Below, in pieces: positions 1 to 7,656 of a DNA stretch of 28,577 nt. Position 1 is the stretch's first letter; each line of letters starts with the position of its first letter. The position numbers and the translations under genes are program-made. The stretch is from positions 1 to 28,577 of IMG/VR virus record IMGVR_UViG_3300046028_000212, one strand, 5' to 3'. The notes beneath the pieces were generated by a model. That model made no database searches, had not been told where the DNA came from, and saw only the letters and a program-made list of their open reading frames with translations. This DNA is from a virus.

Positions 1-171
1 CTTAGGCGCCAGCACCAGCCAGCGCTTGACGTGCCCGTCGCGGATCATCTCCCACATGGCCGTCAGTGTGATGGCGGTCTTACCCGCACCAACTGGCGCC
101 AAGATCATGGCGCGGTCATGCTCAAAGAGAAAGTCAGCGGCTGTCTCTTGATACGGTCGTAATGAAACCAT
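1..171 (-). CDS. SF2/SNF2-like DNA helicase, N-terminal fragment (runs off left end)
   Basis: Only the first 57 residues are in the window. They hold the start of a superfamily 2 helicase/translocase: a Q-motif-like LRPYQ at residues 4-8 followed by the Walker A loop APVGAGKT at 25-32 (Lys31), then a hydrophobic strand ending in LAPK, as in motif Ia of SNF2/DEAD-type enzymes. Such proteins use ATP to move on or open DNA and are common in phage replication modules. The start at 171 lies inside the upstream VRR-NUC gene (38-nt overlap), so the two are probably co-translated. Whether this is SNF2-type or a DEAD/UvsW-like helicase cannot be told without the missing C-terminal motifs. Confidence 0.82.
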   Translation of the reverse strand, partial: MVSLRPYQETAADFLFEHDRAMILAPVGAGKTAITLTAMWEMIRDGHVKRWLVLAPK

Positions 172-421
172 CAACTTGTTCCTTAGTCCATAAACACGCG
201 TAGTTTTGATTCAACAACGCCATCTCTGTCTGAAATAGTTTTTGCAGTTCTGACAATCTGCCGCCTTTGGTTTTCAATTCCACAAACCAAGTCTGGCCAT
301 CGGGTAAACACGCAATGCGATCAGCTACACCTTTGCGTCCGGGAGATGTAAACTTCCAAGTCCGGCCACCAATGCGCTGCACCGCCCAATCAAAATAAAC
401 TTCAATTTCTTTTTCTCTCAT
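134..421 (-). CDS. VRR-NUC domain nuclease
   Basis: A 95-residue protein matching a stand-alone VRR-NUC (PD-(D/E)XK) nuclease. The core can be read: GVADRI with Asp34, FVELK with Glu48 and Lys50, then GRLSELQ with Gln60. The family includes the FAN1 C-terminal domain and many small phage nucleases thought to act on branched or single-stranded DNA. I chose the ATG at 421 because homologues begin close to the REKEIE-like helix; an upstream in-frame ATG at 487 would add 22 residues unlike the family and cover the divergent promoter region. The gene precedes and overlaps the helicase, a frequent phage pairing. No clear ribosome binding site precedes 421, and a -10-like box lies only about 8 nt upstream, so a leaderless message is possible. 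Confidence 0.85.
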   Translation of the reverse strand: MREKEIEVYFDWAVQRIGGRTWKFTSPGRKGVADRIACLPDGQTWFVELKTKGGRLSELQKLFQTEMALLNQNYACLWTKEQVDGFITTVSRDSR

Positions 422-428
422 GTTGCAA

Positions 429-456
429 AGTATACATGTAAAAAAGATTTGCACAA
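429..456 (-). promoter_or_regulatory. candidate leftward promoter for VRR-NUC/helicase
   Basis: On the minus strand TTGTGC (456-451) and TATACT (434-429) are separated by 16 nt, close to sigma70 -35/-10 boxes. Transcription would begin around 422, directly at the VRR-NUC ATG at 421. Inferred from consensus only. Confidence 0.35.
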
Positions 457-477
457 CAATATTTTCTGTGCTAACAT
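449..477 (+). promoter_or_regulatory. candidate rightward promoter for the replication operon
   Basis: TTGCAC (449-454), a 17-nt spacer and TAACAT (472-477) preceded by TGC (469-471), giving an extended -10 arrangement. The predicted start near 484 would leave a short leader containing the ribosome binding site AAAGGAA just before the ATG at 504. Inferred from consensus only; it overlaps the leftward promoter candidate, so the two may be mutually exclusive. Confidence 0.4.
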
Positions 478-503
478 TCAAGTTCAATTCAATAAAGGAA
501 AGT

Positions 504-1631
504 ATGCTTCACTCAAATATCGTCGGCGGCTCTACAGCCAAGCGCGTCATCAACTGCCCCGGTAGTGTGGCGCTGGTGCAGAAAATGCCGCCAAGACCTT
601 CTAACAAATACGCTGACGAAGGCACACTACTACACAACGTCATGGCCGAACTCATCATGGGCGATGAAGCCCCTGAGCATTACCTTGGCGCGCGTTACGA
701 AGACCAAGTTCTGACGCAAGAATTGATTGACACAAAAATCAAACCGGCATTGGAGGCATTAGATGCAATCGATCCTGAACGAATCATGGAAATCGAGGCC
801 GAGACAAGCGTCAATTTTGGTGACTTGCTTGACGGTGTTTTTGGGTCTACTGACCTTATCGGTCGTATTGGCTCTCGTGCCGTTGTACTCGATTGGAAGT
901 TCGGTGACGGCGTTATGGTCGAGGTTGAGGAAAACCCGCAACTGATGTTCTACGCGGCGGCGGCCATGCGCACGCCAGATGCGCAGTGGGCATTTGAGGG
1001 CGTCACTGAGATTGAGTGCGTCATTGTTCAGCCGCCTGAAGTGCGCCGCTGGGTAACAACGCCTGAGCGCATTGCCAAGTTTGAACTGGAACTGGTGCAG
1101 GCCGTTAAGCAAGCAGAGAAGCCAAACGCCAAGTTGGCTGTGGGCGATCACTGCAAGTGGTGCGCAGCCAAGCCCATTTGCCCCAAGATGACCGGCGCTG
1201 CCGACCGCGCATTGAAGGTGCAGATTGAAGCATTGCCAGCGCCGCAGATCAGCGACTATCTTAAGACCGCTGACATGCTGGAAGACTGGATCAAAGACTT
1301 GCGCGCCCTTGCATTGCAGATGCTTGAGTCTGGCGCCAAGTTGCCCGAATACAAACTGGTGGCCAAGCGTGCTATCCGGTCATGGTCAGACGACGAAAAA
1401 GCAAAGATCGCTTTGTTTGCGTATGGCCTCACAGAATCTGAAGTGATGGAGACAACTGTCGTCTCCCCCGCCAAGGCCGAGAAGGCGCTTAAAAAACGCA
1501 AGCTCGGCCTACCGGAAGACTTAGTCGTCGCCATCTCGTCAGGTAACACTTTGGCAACCGTGGATGACCCACGACCCGAAGTGATGCTCTTGGGCAAGCA
1601 ATTAAGCTCTGCCCTTTCTAAACTACAGTAA
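504..1631 (+). CDS. RecB/Cas4-like exonuclease with Fe-S cysteines (DUF2800-type)
   Basis: A 375-residue PD-(D/E)XK nuclease of the phage DUF2800 / RecB-like type. Visible motifs: EGTLLH with His44, GSTDLIG with Asp117, VVLDWKFG with Asp130 and Lys132, then NPQLMFY with Gln146 and Tyr150. Four cysteines (Cys18 near the N-terminus and Cys217, Cys220, Cys226 in CKWCAAKPIC) match the iron-sulphur staple of Cas4/AddB nucleases. The expected role is 5' or 3' resection of DNA ends during phage replication or recombination. The start at 504 is set by AAAGGAAAG a few bases upstream; a longer in-frame start at 420 would run through the promoter region. It is the first gene of the rightward replication operon, 9 nt before the next gene. 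Confidence 0.85.
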   Translation: MLHSNIVGGSTAKRVINCPGSVALVQKMPPRPSNKYADEGTLLHNVMAELIMGDEAPEHYLGARYEDQVLTQELIDTKIKPALEALDAIDPERIMEIEAETSVNFGDLLDGVFGSTDLIGRIGSRAVVLDWKFGDGVMVEVEENPQLMFYAAAAMRTPDAQWAFEGVTEIECVIVQPPEVRRWVTTPERIAKFELELVQAVKQAEKPNAKLAVGDHCKWCAAKPICPKMTGAADRALKVQIEALPAPQISDYLKTADMLEDWIKDLRALALQMLESGAKLPEYKLVAKRAIRSWSDDEKAKIALFAYGLTESEVMETTVVSPAKAEKALKKRKLGLPEDLVVAISSGNTLATVDDPRPEVMLLGKQLSSALSKLQ

Positions 1632-1640
1632 GGAAAAATC

Positions 1641-2297
1641 ATGTCAAATTTAGTAACCTTCTCTCAAGCTAATCTACCCGCTGTTTCTACTTTGTCCAGC
1701 GCTTTGCGTTCGATCCAAGCCGAAGTTGGCCCGTCTGGTGTTGTCATCATCAAGATGGACAAGACCGGTCACTGGGTCTTTGGCGCAGATCAAACCGAAG
1801 TCGAAGACGACGCTATCTGGGCAGTCAACCCTTTCTCATTTGTGCATGGTTTCATCGCTTGGGGCGATGGCGAAGTGCTGGGCGAGAAGATGACAAGCGT
1901 GAGCAACCCACTGCCTGAGTTGGATGAGGCGCCGCCCCAAGCCAAGAAGGGCTGGGAGACTCAAGTCGGCATGTCCATCAAGTGCCTGACAGGCGAAGAC
2001 AAGGGCATGGAAGCGCGGTTCACCACCACGTCAGTGGGCGGCAAACGTGCGGTTCAAACCTTGGCCGTGGCTCTGGCCGAGCAGGTCGAGAAAGACCAAA
2101 CCAAGCCAGTGCCAATCGTGCGTCTGAAGAAAGACCACTACGCTCACAAGTCCTATGGCAAGATTTACACGCCAGTGTTTGAAGTTGTTGAGTGGGTAAG
2201 CATGGACGGTGAAAAGCCCAAGGCCGATGAGCCAGCATGGCCAACTGCCGAACAGGAAGCTGCTAAAGCGCCTGCCCGCCGCCGCCGTAGCGCTTAA
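1641..2297 (+). CDS. unidentified replication-module protein, possible ssDNA-binding protein
   Basis: A 218-residue soluble protein with no family I can name firmly. It is preceded by TAAGGAAA. The central part alternates beta-strand-like segments (VVIIKMDKTGHWVFG, IWAVNPFSFVHGFIAWGDGEVLG, YTPVFEVVEWV) and the C-terminal end is a disordered Ala/Lys/Arg tail finishing in ARRRRSA, basic rather than the acidic tail typical of single-stranded DNA-binding proteins. Position between an end-resecting nuclease and the DNA polymerase is where many phages keep an SSB or annealing protein, which is why I suggest that role. This is inference from context; a polymerase accessory factor is equally possible. 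Confidence 0.55.
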   Translation: MSNLVTFSQANLPAVSTLSSALRSIQAEVGPSGVVIIKMDKTGHWVFGADQTEVEDDAIWAVNPFSFVHGFIAWGDGEVLGEKMTSVSNPLPELDEAPPQAKKGWETQVGMSIKCLTGEDKGMEARFTTTSVGGKRAVQTLAVALAEQVEKDQTKPVPIVRLKKDHYAHKSYGKIYTPVFEVVEWVSMDGEKPKADEPAWPTAEQEAAKAPARRRRSA

Positions 2298-2304
2298 CTT
2301 TCTG

Positions 2305-2325
2305 AAGCCCCGTGACAGGGGGCTT
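2305..2325 (+). terminator. stem-loop between the SSB-like gene and the polymerase gene
   Basis: AAGCCCC (2305-2311) pairs with GGGGCTT (2319-2325) around a 7-nt loop. Only three T residues follow, then the polymerase ribosome binding site AAAGGAG. It may be a weak or regulated terminator, or an mRNA stability element that lowers polymerase expression. Confidence 0.45.
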
Positions 2326-2341
2326 TGGAAAGGAGACGCCA

Positions 2342-4243
2342 ATGCTTTGGTTAGATTTCGAGACACGTAGTACGTGTGACCTACGCGCCAAGGGCGTGTA
2401 CAACTACGCGCAAGATGCAAGCACCGATGTGTTGTGTATGTCCTATGCGTTTGACGATGAGGACGTGGTGACGTGGACGCCTGCCGAGCCATTCCCCGAG
2501 CGCGTGCGCAACTACACCGGCCAGATCAGGGCGCACAACGCAGCGTTTGAGCGCTTGATTTTTTGGTACGTGTTGCAGATCGACTTTAAATTGGATCAAT
2601 TTTATTGCACTGCAACACAAGCCCGCGCTAATTGTGCGCCTGGCAGTCTGGAGGACGTTGGCCGCTTTGCTGGCGCGTCTATGAAGAAAGATCACAGAGG
2701 CGCGCAACTAATCCGCTTGATGTGCGTGCCACCATTCAAAGACTCGCCAGAACTCATGGCCGAGATGATTAAGTATTGTGAACAGGACGTGCGCGCCATG
2801 CGTGCAATCAGCAAGGGCATGCGTGACCTTAGCGATGAGGAACTGCTGGACTATCACGTCAACGAGCAGATCAACGACCGAGGCGTGCTGATTGACGTGC
2901 CGTTATGCCACGCCGCAGTCAAGTACGCCTCAGACGAGCTTGTTGAGATTGAGCAGATCGTGCAAGAAGTCACCGGCGGCGCTATTGCCAGCGTCAGGTC
3001 GCCCCGCATGCGTGAGTGGGTGCTTGAGCGTGTGGGCGATGAGGCCAAGAAGCTGATGGAAAAAGACGGCAAATATTCCATCGACAAAACTGTTAGAGCT
3101 AATCTTTTACTAATGGAGAACCCCGATGAAGTTCCAGCCGACGTCCAAGAAGTCATCCAATGCGCCGACGACCTATGGGCGTCGTCGGTTGCAAAATTTA
3201 GCCGCCTCGCGCAACTTGCAGACGTGGAGGATCAGAGAGTTCGAGGCGCGTTTGTGTTTGCTGGAGGCTCAGCTACAGGCCGTGCATCTAGCTATGGCGC
3301 CCAGGTTCACAACTTTACCCGCAGATGCGCCGAAGAACCCGACGATGTCCGTCACGCAATGGTGCGAGGCCATGCAATCGTGCCAAGGTATGGAAAGCGC
3401 GTTACCGATGTTCTTAAAGGAATGCTCAGACCTGCAATCGTCCCCGCCGAGGGCAAGCACCTTGTCGTCGCAGACTGGGCAGCTATCGAAGCCCGAGTTA
3501 ACCCTTGGCTCTCGGGCCGAGGTCAAAACAAATTGGATCTCTTTAAATCAGGCGAAGACGTTTACAAAGTTAACGCCGCCGCAACATTCAACATTCGCGT
3601 CGATGACGTCAGCAAGGATCAGCGCCAAATCGGAAAGGTACAGGAACTTGCGTGTGGGTTTGCTGGAGGCGTTGGTGCATTTGCTGCCATGGGCCGCGCT
3701 TACGGCATTAGTCTTCCAGAGCCTGTGGCCAAGCGAATGGTTGATGGCTGGCGCCGTGCTAATCCTTGGAGCGTACCTTACTGGTCGGCTTTAGAGGAAT
3801 CCTATACCCGCGCCATGCGCAACAAGGGGCGTGAGTTTAAGGCTGGCCGTATAACATATTTATACGATGGCCTGCACCTGTGGTATGCCCTACCGTCAGG
3901 GCGCATTTTGTGCTACCCCTATGCCAAACTGGAATCAGAGGGCGTCAGTTATGCCAAAGCGGCATGGAAGCCAGCGCAAGACGCAAAAGAATGGCCTAGA
4001 GCAAGGCTTTGGAAAGGCTTGGCATGTGAAAATGTAACGCAGGCAGTGGCCAACGATTTGCTTCGCCACGCCCTGCGCCAACTCGACGACGTTGTGCTGC
4101 ATGTGCATGATGAAATTGTGCTTGAAACCTCTGACCCTGATGCAGAACAAAATCTAAAACGTGTGATGTGTAACCCTCCAGCATGGGCAGATGGCTTACC
4201 CTTGAACGCTGAAGTTGAAACTATGAAAAGGTATGGCAAATGA
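2342..4243 (+). CDS. polA: family A DNA polymerase with 3'-5' exonuclease domain
   Basis: A 633-residue phage replicative DNA polymerase of the Pol I family. The N-terminal DnaQ-like proofreading domain shows exo I LDFETRS (Asp5, Glu7), exo II AHNAAFE and exo III YCEQDVRA. The polymerase part shows motif A VVADWAAIEARV (catalytic Asp378), motif B with Arg428, Lys432 and Leu436 followed by CGFAGGVGAF, and motif C HVHDEIVLE (Asp590). There is no 5'-3' exonuclease domain, as usual in phages. The residue matching E. coli Phe762 is Leu436. The start at 2342 has AAAGGAG at good spacing; the in-frame ATG at 2312 lies in the upstream stem-loop and adds ten unconserved residues. The stop overlaps the next ATG (ATGA). 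Confidence 0.93.
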   Translation: MLWLDFETRSTCDLRAKGVYNYAQDASTDVLCMSYAFDDEDVVTWTPAEPFPERVRNYTGQIRAHNAAFERLIFWYVLQIDFKLDQFYCTATQARANCAPGSLEDVGRFAGASMKKDHRGAQLIRLMCVPPFKDSPELMAEMIKYCEQDVRAMRAISKGMRDLSDEELLDYHVNEQINDRGVLIDVPLCHAAVKYASDELVEIEQIVQEVTGGAIASVRSPRMREWVLERVGDEAKKLMEKDGKYSIDKTVRANLLLMENPDEVPADVQEVIQCADDLWASSVAKFSRLAQLADVEDQRVRGAFVFAGGSATGRASSYGAQVHNFTRRCAEEPDDVRHAMVRGHAIVPRYGKRVTDVLKGMLRPAIVPAEGKHLVVADWAAIEARVNPWLSGRGQNKLDLFKSGEDVYKVNAAATFNIRVDDVSKDQRQIGKVQELACGFAGGVGAFAAMGRAYGISLPEPVAKRMVDGWRRANPWSVPYWSALEESYTRAMRNKGREFKAGRITYLYDGLHLWYALPSGRILCYPYAKLESEGVSYAKAAWKPAQDAKEWPRARLWKGLACENVTQAVANDLLRHALRQLDDVVLHVHDEIVLETSDPDAEQNLKRVMCNPPAWADGLPLNAEVETMKRYGK

Positions 4244-6540
4244 ACTTTCTTGAATTTTTAATTTCCTTGGCGCCCGAGGGTGAGACTGCGCTGATCGTGC
4301 GTCAAAAGCCCATCGGCAAAGAACTGCAATTCCATGCAGACGGCGCGATCAAATGTACTTGGCCGGCTATGTTGCCTACCGCACGCATCAAGTCCGATTG
4401 GGCAATCTACGGCAACACGGCCAGCTTTATCATCGACCGCTTTAAAGATGGCCACGTCAGCGCCAGCGCCGCCAACTGTGAGTATGTGCTTGTGATGGTG
4501 CTAGATGACGTGGGCACCAAGGCCGCCATCCCGCCACTTGAGCCGACGTGGAAGATTGAAACCTCAGAGGGTTCATTTCAATGGGGCTACGCCTTTTCGG
4601 AACAGCCCACAAAAGCCGATTTTTCAGCGGCCATCAAAGCAATTGCCGATGCCGGTTTTACTGACGCTGGCGCAATCAATGCCGTGCGTAACTTCCGCCT
4701 GCCTGGCTCGATCAACTTGAAGCCAGGTCGTGAGAGTTTTGCCGCCAAGCTGGTGGAGTTTCACCCATCGCGTGACTTTACGCTCGACCAAATTTGCACT
4801 GCCCTTGACGTGGTGCCTGCGCCTGCTGACTCAGTGGGCGTGCGCCCTATCCGTTTGTCAGACGATGGCGCAGATGATGTGATGGCGTGGCTCAGCGGCC
4901 AAGGTCTGCTATTGTCTAAACCCAATCAAGAGGGCTGGGCTGGCGTGATCTGCCCCAACTCAGCCGAGCATACGGACGGCAACCCTGAAGGCCGCTACAT
5001 GCCCGCCAACCGCGCCTACTGCTGCCTGCACAGCCACTGTGTTGAGTTTGGCTCGTCGCTGTTTTTGCAATGGGTGTCAGACAACGGCGGCCCCAAGCAT
5101 GCGCCCGGCCTACGTGAGGAACTTTTGGCCTCGGCTATGGATGTGGCCTTATCCAAACTGACGCCTAATGAGGCTTACCCTGACGCGGCTGCGGCCATCA
5201 TTGCCGAGGTCGAGCGTAAGGAACTAGGGCGCATTGAAAAAGATGGCTGGTGGGATCGTTTTGCGTACATCCAAGACGATGACGCTTACTTTGATATGCA
5301 AGATCGCCGTGAAATTGGGCGCGGGACATTTAACGCCTTGTTTCGTCACCTTAACTGCCGGTCAATCAACAACGTCAAACGCAAGATTGAAGCGTCTGTT
5401 TGTTTCGATGAAAACAGACAAGCCAAAGGTGCAAAAACCCTTGTGGGTGTAACTTACGCCCCCGGCGAGACGATTCTTTGCGCCCGTGAGGGTTTGGTTT
5501 ATGGCAATCGCTGGCGCGACGCCCGCCCATCCGTGGCTAAGAGTGTTGATCCTACGCCGTGGCTTGACCACGTTGAGCGCATGATTCCTGACGATATTGA
5601 GCGTGAGCATGTTTTGAACGTGATGGCCTTCAAAGTGCAAAACGCAAACGTCAAGGTCAATCACGCCGTGCTACATGGCGGTCACCCAGGCTCAGGCAAG
5701 GACACCATGTGGGCGCCGTTCTTTTGGGCAATCGGTGGCAACTCGCTTGCCAACGTCAAGAAGCTGGACAACAAAGACTTGTCAACCCCTTGGGGCTATC
5801 ACCTTGAGTGTGAGGTGCTCATCATCAACGAGCTGCGCCAGCCCGAGGCGTCAGACCGGCGCGCGCTTGAGAACAGTCTGAAGCCCGTGATCGCCGCCCC
5901 GCCTGAGTTTTTGTCTATTCAGCGCAAGGGTCTAGCACCTTATGAGGCGGTAAACCGTCTGCAAGTGGTGGCGTTCTCGAATGAGCGCATGGCGATCACT
6001 ATTCCCTCGAATGACCGCCGGTGGTTCGTTTTGTGGTCTAACGCCGTTTGCATGGATTCTGAGGCCGCCGCCCGCATGTGGGAGTGGTACAAGTCCGGCG
6101 GGTTTGCGGCGGTGGCGGCGTGGCTCGCGTCCCGTGACGTCTCCGCATTTAACGCCGGTGCTGCGCCTCCCATGACTGAGGCCAAGGCCATCATGGTTGA
6201 GACGGGCATGAGTGGTGCTGAGTCGTTCCTTGTCGAGATGATGCGCTCGCGTATCGGTGAGTTTGCCTCCGGCGTGCTCGGTGGCCCTTGGCAGTCGGTT
6301 TGCGACCGCCTGACTGGGCAAGCCCCTACGGGTATGAAATTGCCCGTTGCGGCCTTGTTGCATGCGTTCCGTGAGGCCGGATGGATTGACATGGGTCTGC
6401 TCAAGTCGCGGGCGAATACCACAAAGAAGCACATTTACTGCGCGCCTGACATGGTCAACCGTGGCAAGTCAGAATTGAGAGACGCGGTGCAGTCAATGCC
6501 TGAGTCTAAAATCGCGTCTTTGGTTCGCTTGGTCAAATAA
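4240..6540 (+). CDS. primase-helicase (RepB-like primase plus D5/VapE-type SF3-like helicase)
   Basis: A 766-residue two-part replication protein. The N-terminal region looks like a RepB/AEP-type primase: an acidic pair at Asp89-Asp90 ending a hydrophobic strand, and FRLPGSINLKPG at 152-163, a motif shared by plasmid and phage primases. Cysteines and histidines around 238-267 (CPNSAEH, YCCLHSHC) suggest a zinc-binding knuckle. The C-terminal ATPase has Walker A GGHPGSGKDT (Lys487), Walker B EVLIINE (Glu531), a SNERMAI sensor-like segment and NDRRWFVLW with Arg593-Arg594 as likely arginine finger, as in D5/VapE-like helicases. It would open DNA and lay primers for the polymerase just upstream, with which it is translationally coupled through ATGA. 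Confidence 0.85.
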   Translation: MNFLEFLISLAPEGETALIVRQKPIGKELQFHADGAIKCTWPAMLPTARIKSDWAIYGNTASFIIDRFKDGHVSASAANCEYVLVMVLDDVGTKAAIPPLEPTWKIETSEGSFQWGYAFSEQPTKADFSAAIKAIADAGFTDAGAINAVRNFRLPGSINLKPGRESFAAKLVEFHPSRDFTLDQICTALDVVPAPADSVGVRPIRLSDDGADDVMAWLSGQGLLLSKPNQEGWAGVICPNSAEHTDGNPEGRYMPANRAYCCLHSHCVEFGSSLFLQWVSDNGGPKHAPGLREELLASAMDVALSKLTPNEAYPDAAAAIIAEVERKELGRIEKDGWWDRFAYIQDDDAYFDMQDRREIGRGTFNALFRHLNCRSINNVKRKIEASVCFDENRQAKGAKTLVGVTYAPGETILCAREGLVYGNRWRDARPSVAKSVDPTPWLDHVERMIPDDIEREHVLNVMAFKVQNANVKVNHAVLHGGHPGSGKDTMWAPFFWAIGGNSLANVKKLDNKDLSTPWGYHLECEVLIINELRQPEASDRRALENSLKPVIAAPPEFLSIQRKGLAPYEAVNRLQVVAFSNERMAITIPSNDRRWFVLWSNAVCMDSEAAARMWEWYKSGGFAAVAAWLASRDVSAFNAGAAPPMTEAKAIMVETGMSGAESFLVEMMRSRIGEFASGVLGGPWQSVCDRLTGQAPTGMKLPVAALLHAFREAGWIDMGLLKSRANTTKKHIYCAPDMVNRGKSELRDAVQSMPESKIASLVRLVK

Positions 6541-6542
6541 AA

Positions 6543-6566
6543 AAAGCCCCTATTTCTAGGGGCTTT
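6543..6566. terminator. bidirectional terminator between convergent operons
   Basis: AAAGCCCCTA (6543-6552) and TAGGGGCTTT (6557-6566) form a perfect 10-bp stem with a TTTC loop. Read leftward, the stem is followed by a run of seven U residues (6545-6539), a strong intrinsic terminator for the small-gene operon. Read rightward, only three U residues follow, so termination of the replication operon is probably weaker. Confidence 0.85.
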
Positions 6567-6572
6567 GAACTT

Positions 6573-6632
6573 CTATAGATCAAGAAGGATGGCAACTAAC
6601 GCCGCCAGTATAAGCGAGAATAATAAAATCAT
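6573..6632 (-). CDS. 19-residue membrane micropeptide
   Basis: A complete 19-codon reading frame encoding MILLFSLILAALVAILLDL, almost entirely hydrophobic and long enough for one short membrane helix. Its ATG overlaps the stop of the upstream gene (ATGA, 6629-6632) and GAGG lies upstream, so translation would be coupled. It is the last gene of the leftward operon and stops 7 nt before the terminator stem. No function can be assigned. Because it is so short it could be chance, but the coupling, placement and composition argue for a real peptide. Confidence 0.45.
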   Translation of the reverse strand: MILLFSLILAALVAILLDL

Positions 6633-6820
6633 CGCATCATGGCCTCCATCGCACCCCTATTAAGCAATCGGCGCGCCTCCGCGCCTTCGGCCTGCGCTTG
6701 TTTGTATTCGTAATCTTCGGCCTTGCCTAGTTCGTAGCGATAACCTAAGTCAACGTAATAATGCTCGGTATAGGTCAACGGCCTAAAAGGCGCGAGCGCC
6801 TCCGCTATGGTCTGGTTCAT
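6629..6820 (-). CDS. hypothetical protein, 63 aa
   Basis: An unrecognised 63-residue protein, charged and tyrosine-rich in the middle (YTEHYYVDLGYRYELGKAED) with an Ala/Glu-rich helical C-terminus. No signal or membrane segment. The start overlaps the stop of the upstream gene (ATGA at 6817-6820) with GGAAG upstream, and its own stop overlaps the 19-residue gene. It is the seventh gene of the leftward eight-gene operon. Confidence 0.65.
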   Translation of the reverse strand: MNQTIAEALAPFRPLTYTEHYYVDLGYRYELGKAEDYEYKQAQAEGAEARRLLNRGAMEAMMR

Positions 6821-7227
6821 TTAAGCGCTTCCGTCAAGATACATTGAGCCGTGTCAATGTCGCCCGCCTTGAGCGCGTCAAGGGCTTGCACAATGGCCTG
6901 CTTAGGCGTGATCTTGCGCGCCTTGATTGTGGGCACATAATCCGCGTCTAATTCCTCCAAAACCTCGGGCGTGCTGCCGTCGTACATGGTCGGCGCCTGG
7001 TCATAGTTGGCACATGTGTGGCCACACTCAAGCATGCGGCGGCGGTCGTTTAACCTAATATATGCCTGCAAATAATCGGCGGTCGTCATGGCTGGCGACC
7101 ACTTGGGATAGTCGCGCTTTTCGTTAACCGCTTTGGCCTTTGGCGGCTTGTCCATTGCTGCGCGATATGCGGCGGCGTTTTCAGGCTTGCATTTTACGGT
7201 TATGCCGTGATGTTCAAAAGTGATCAT
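6817..7227 (-). CDS. hypothetical protein, 136 aa
   Basis: Unrecognised soluble protein. Visible features: a start MITFEHHGITVKCKPENAAAYRAA, where a short strand precedes a helix; a Lys-rich linker; a CGHTCANYD segment with two Cys and one His that might bind metal; and a helical C-terminus (TPKQAIVQALDALKAGDID) resembling a small helical repeat. It is coupled to its neighbours by ATGA overlaps at both ends, and GGAGG precedes the start. Probably an early or accessory phage protein; nothing in the sequence decides its role. Confidence 0.7.
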   Translation of the reverse strand: MITFEHHGITVKCKPENAAAYRAAMDKPPKAKAVNEKRDYPKWSPAMTTADYLQAYIRLNDRRRMLECGHTCANYDQAPTMYDGSTPEVLEELDADYVPTIKARKITPKQAIVQALDALKAGDIDTAQCILTEALK

Positions 7228-7655
7228 GCTACGGCCTCCGCGTTCATAAGGTTGCGCCGGGCGGCTTTGTGCGTTGCCCGGTTCAATAAGCGCGCAACGG
7301 CGCCCCGGTATTCAGTGGGCCAATACTGACCCACGCAGTAATCAAGATCAAAGCCACCCGCCGTGCGTTCAAGGGTCAACCGTTCGCCCCGGCTGCACTC
7401 AACCAGATCGTCATCCGTAACGCCCGCATAATAGGCGGCAAGAATGGCCTCACGTACGCGGCGCAGATCGTTTGTGATGCTGCGCGCTTCGCTAAAATAA
7501 GCCGCGCGCCCATCCTTATCTTGCCAGTCACGGCAATAATCGCGGAAATCAAGCCCCGGATTTTTTGCGGCGTAGGCGGCGAGCATGCGGAGGGCTTGCG
7601 GCTGGGTGCTAACGTCAACCCATGACGGGAAAAGAGAGAGAGTACGTTTGTTCAT
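7224..7655 (-). CDS. hypothetical protein, 143 aa
   Basis: Unrecognised 143-residue soluble protein, the largest in the leftward operon, mostly helical by composition with many Arg and Ala. Segments such as ALRMLAAYAAKNPGLDFRDY and AYFSEARSITNDLRRVREAI recall short phage proteins of unknown function that carry a NPGLDFRDY-like motif. It begins 1 nt after the stop of the 31-residue membrane gene and its end overlaps the next ATG (7224-7227). No catalytic motif is visible. Confidence 0.7.
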   Translation of the reverse strand: MNKRTLSLFPSWVDVSTQPQALRMLAAYAAKNPGLDFRDYCRDWQDKDGRAAYFSEARSITNDLRRVREAILAAYYAGVTDDDLVECSRGERLTLERTAGGFDLDYCVGQYWPTEYRGAVARLLNRATHKAARRNLMNAEAVA

Positions 7656-7656
7656 G

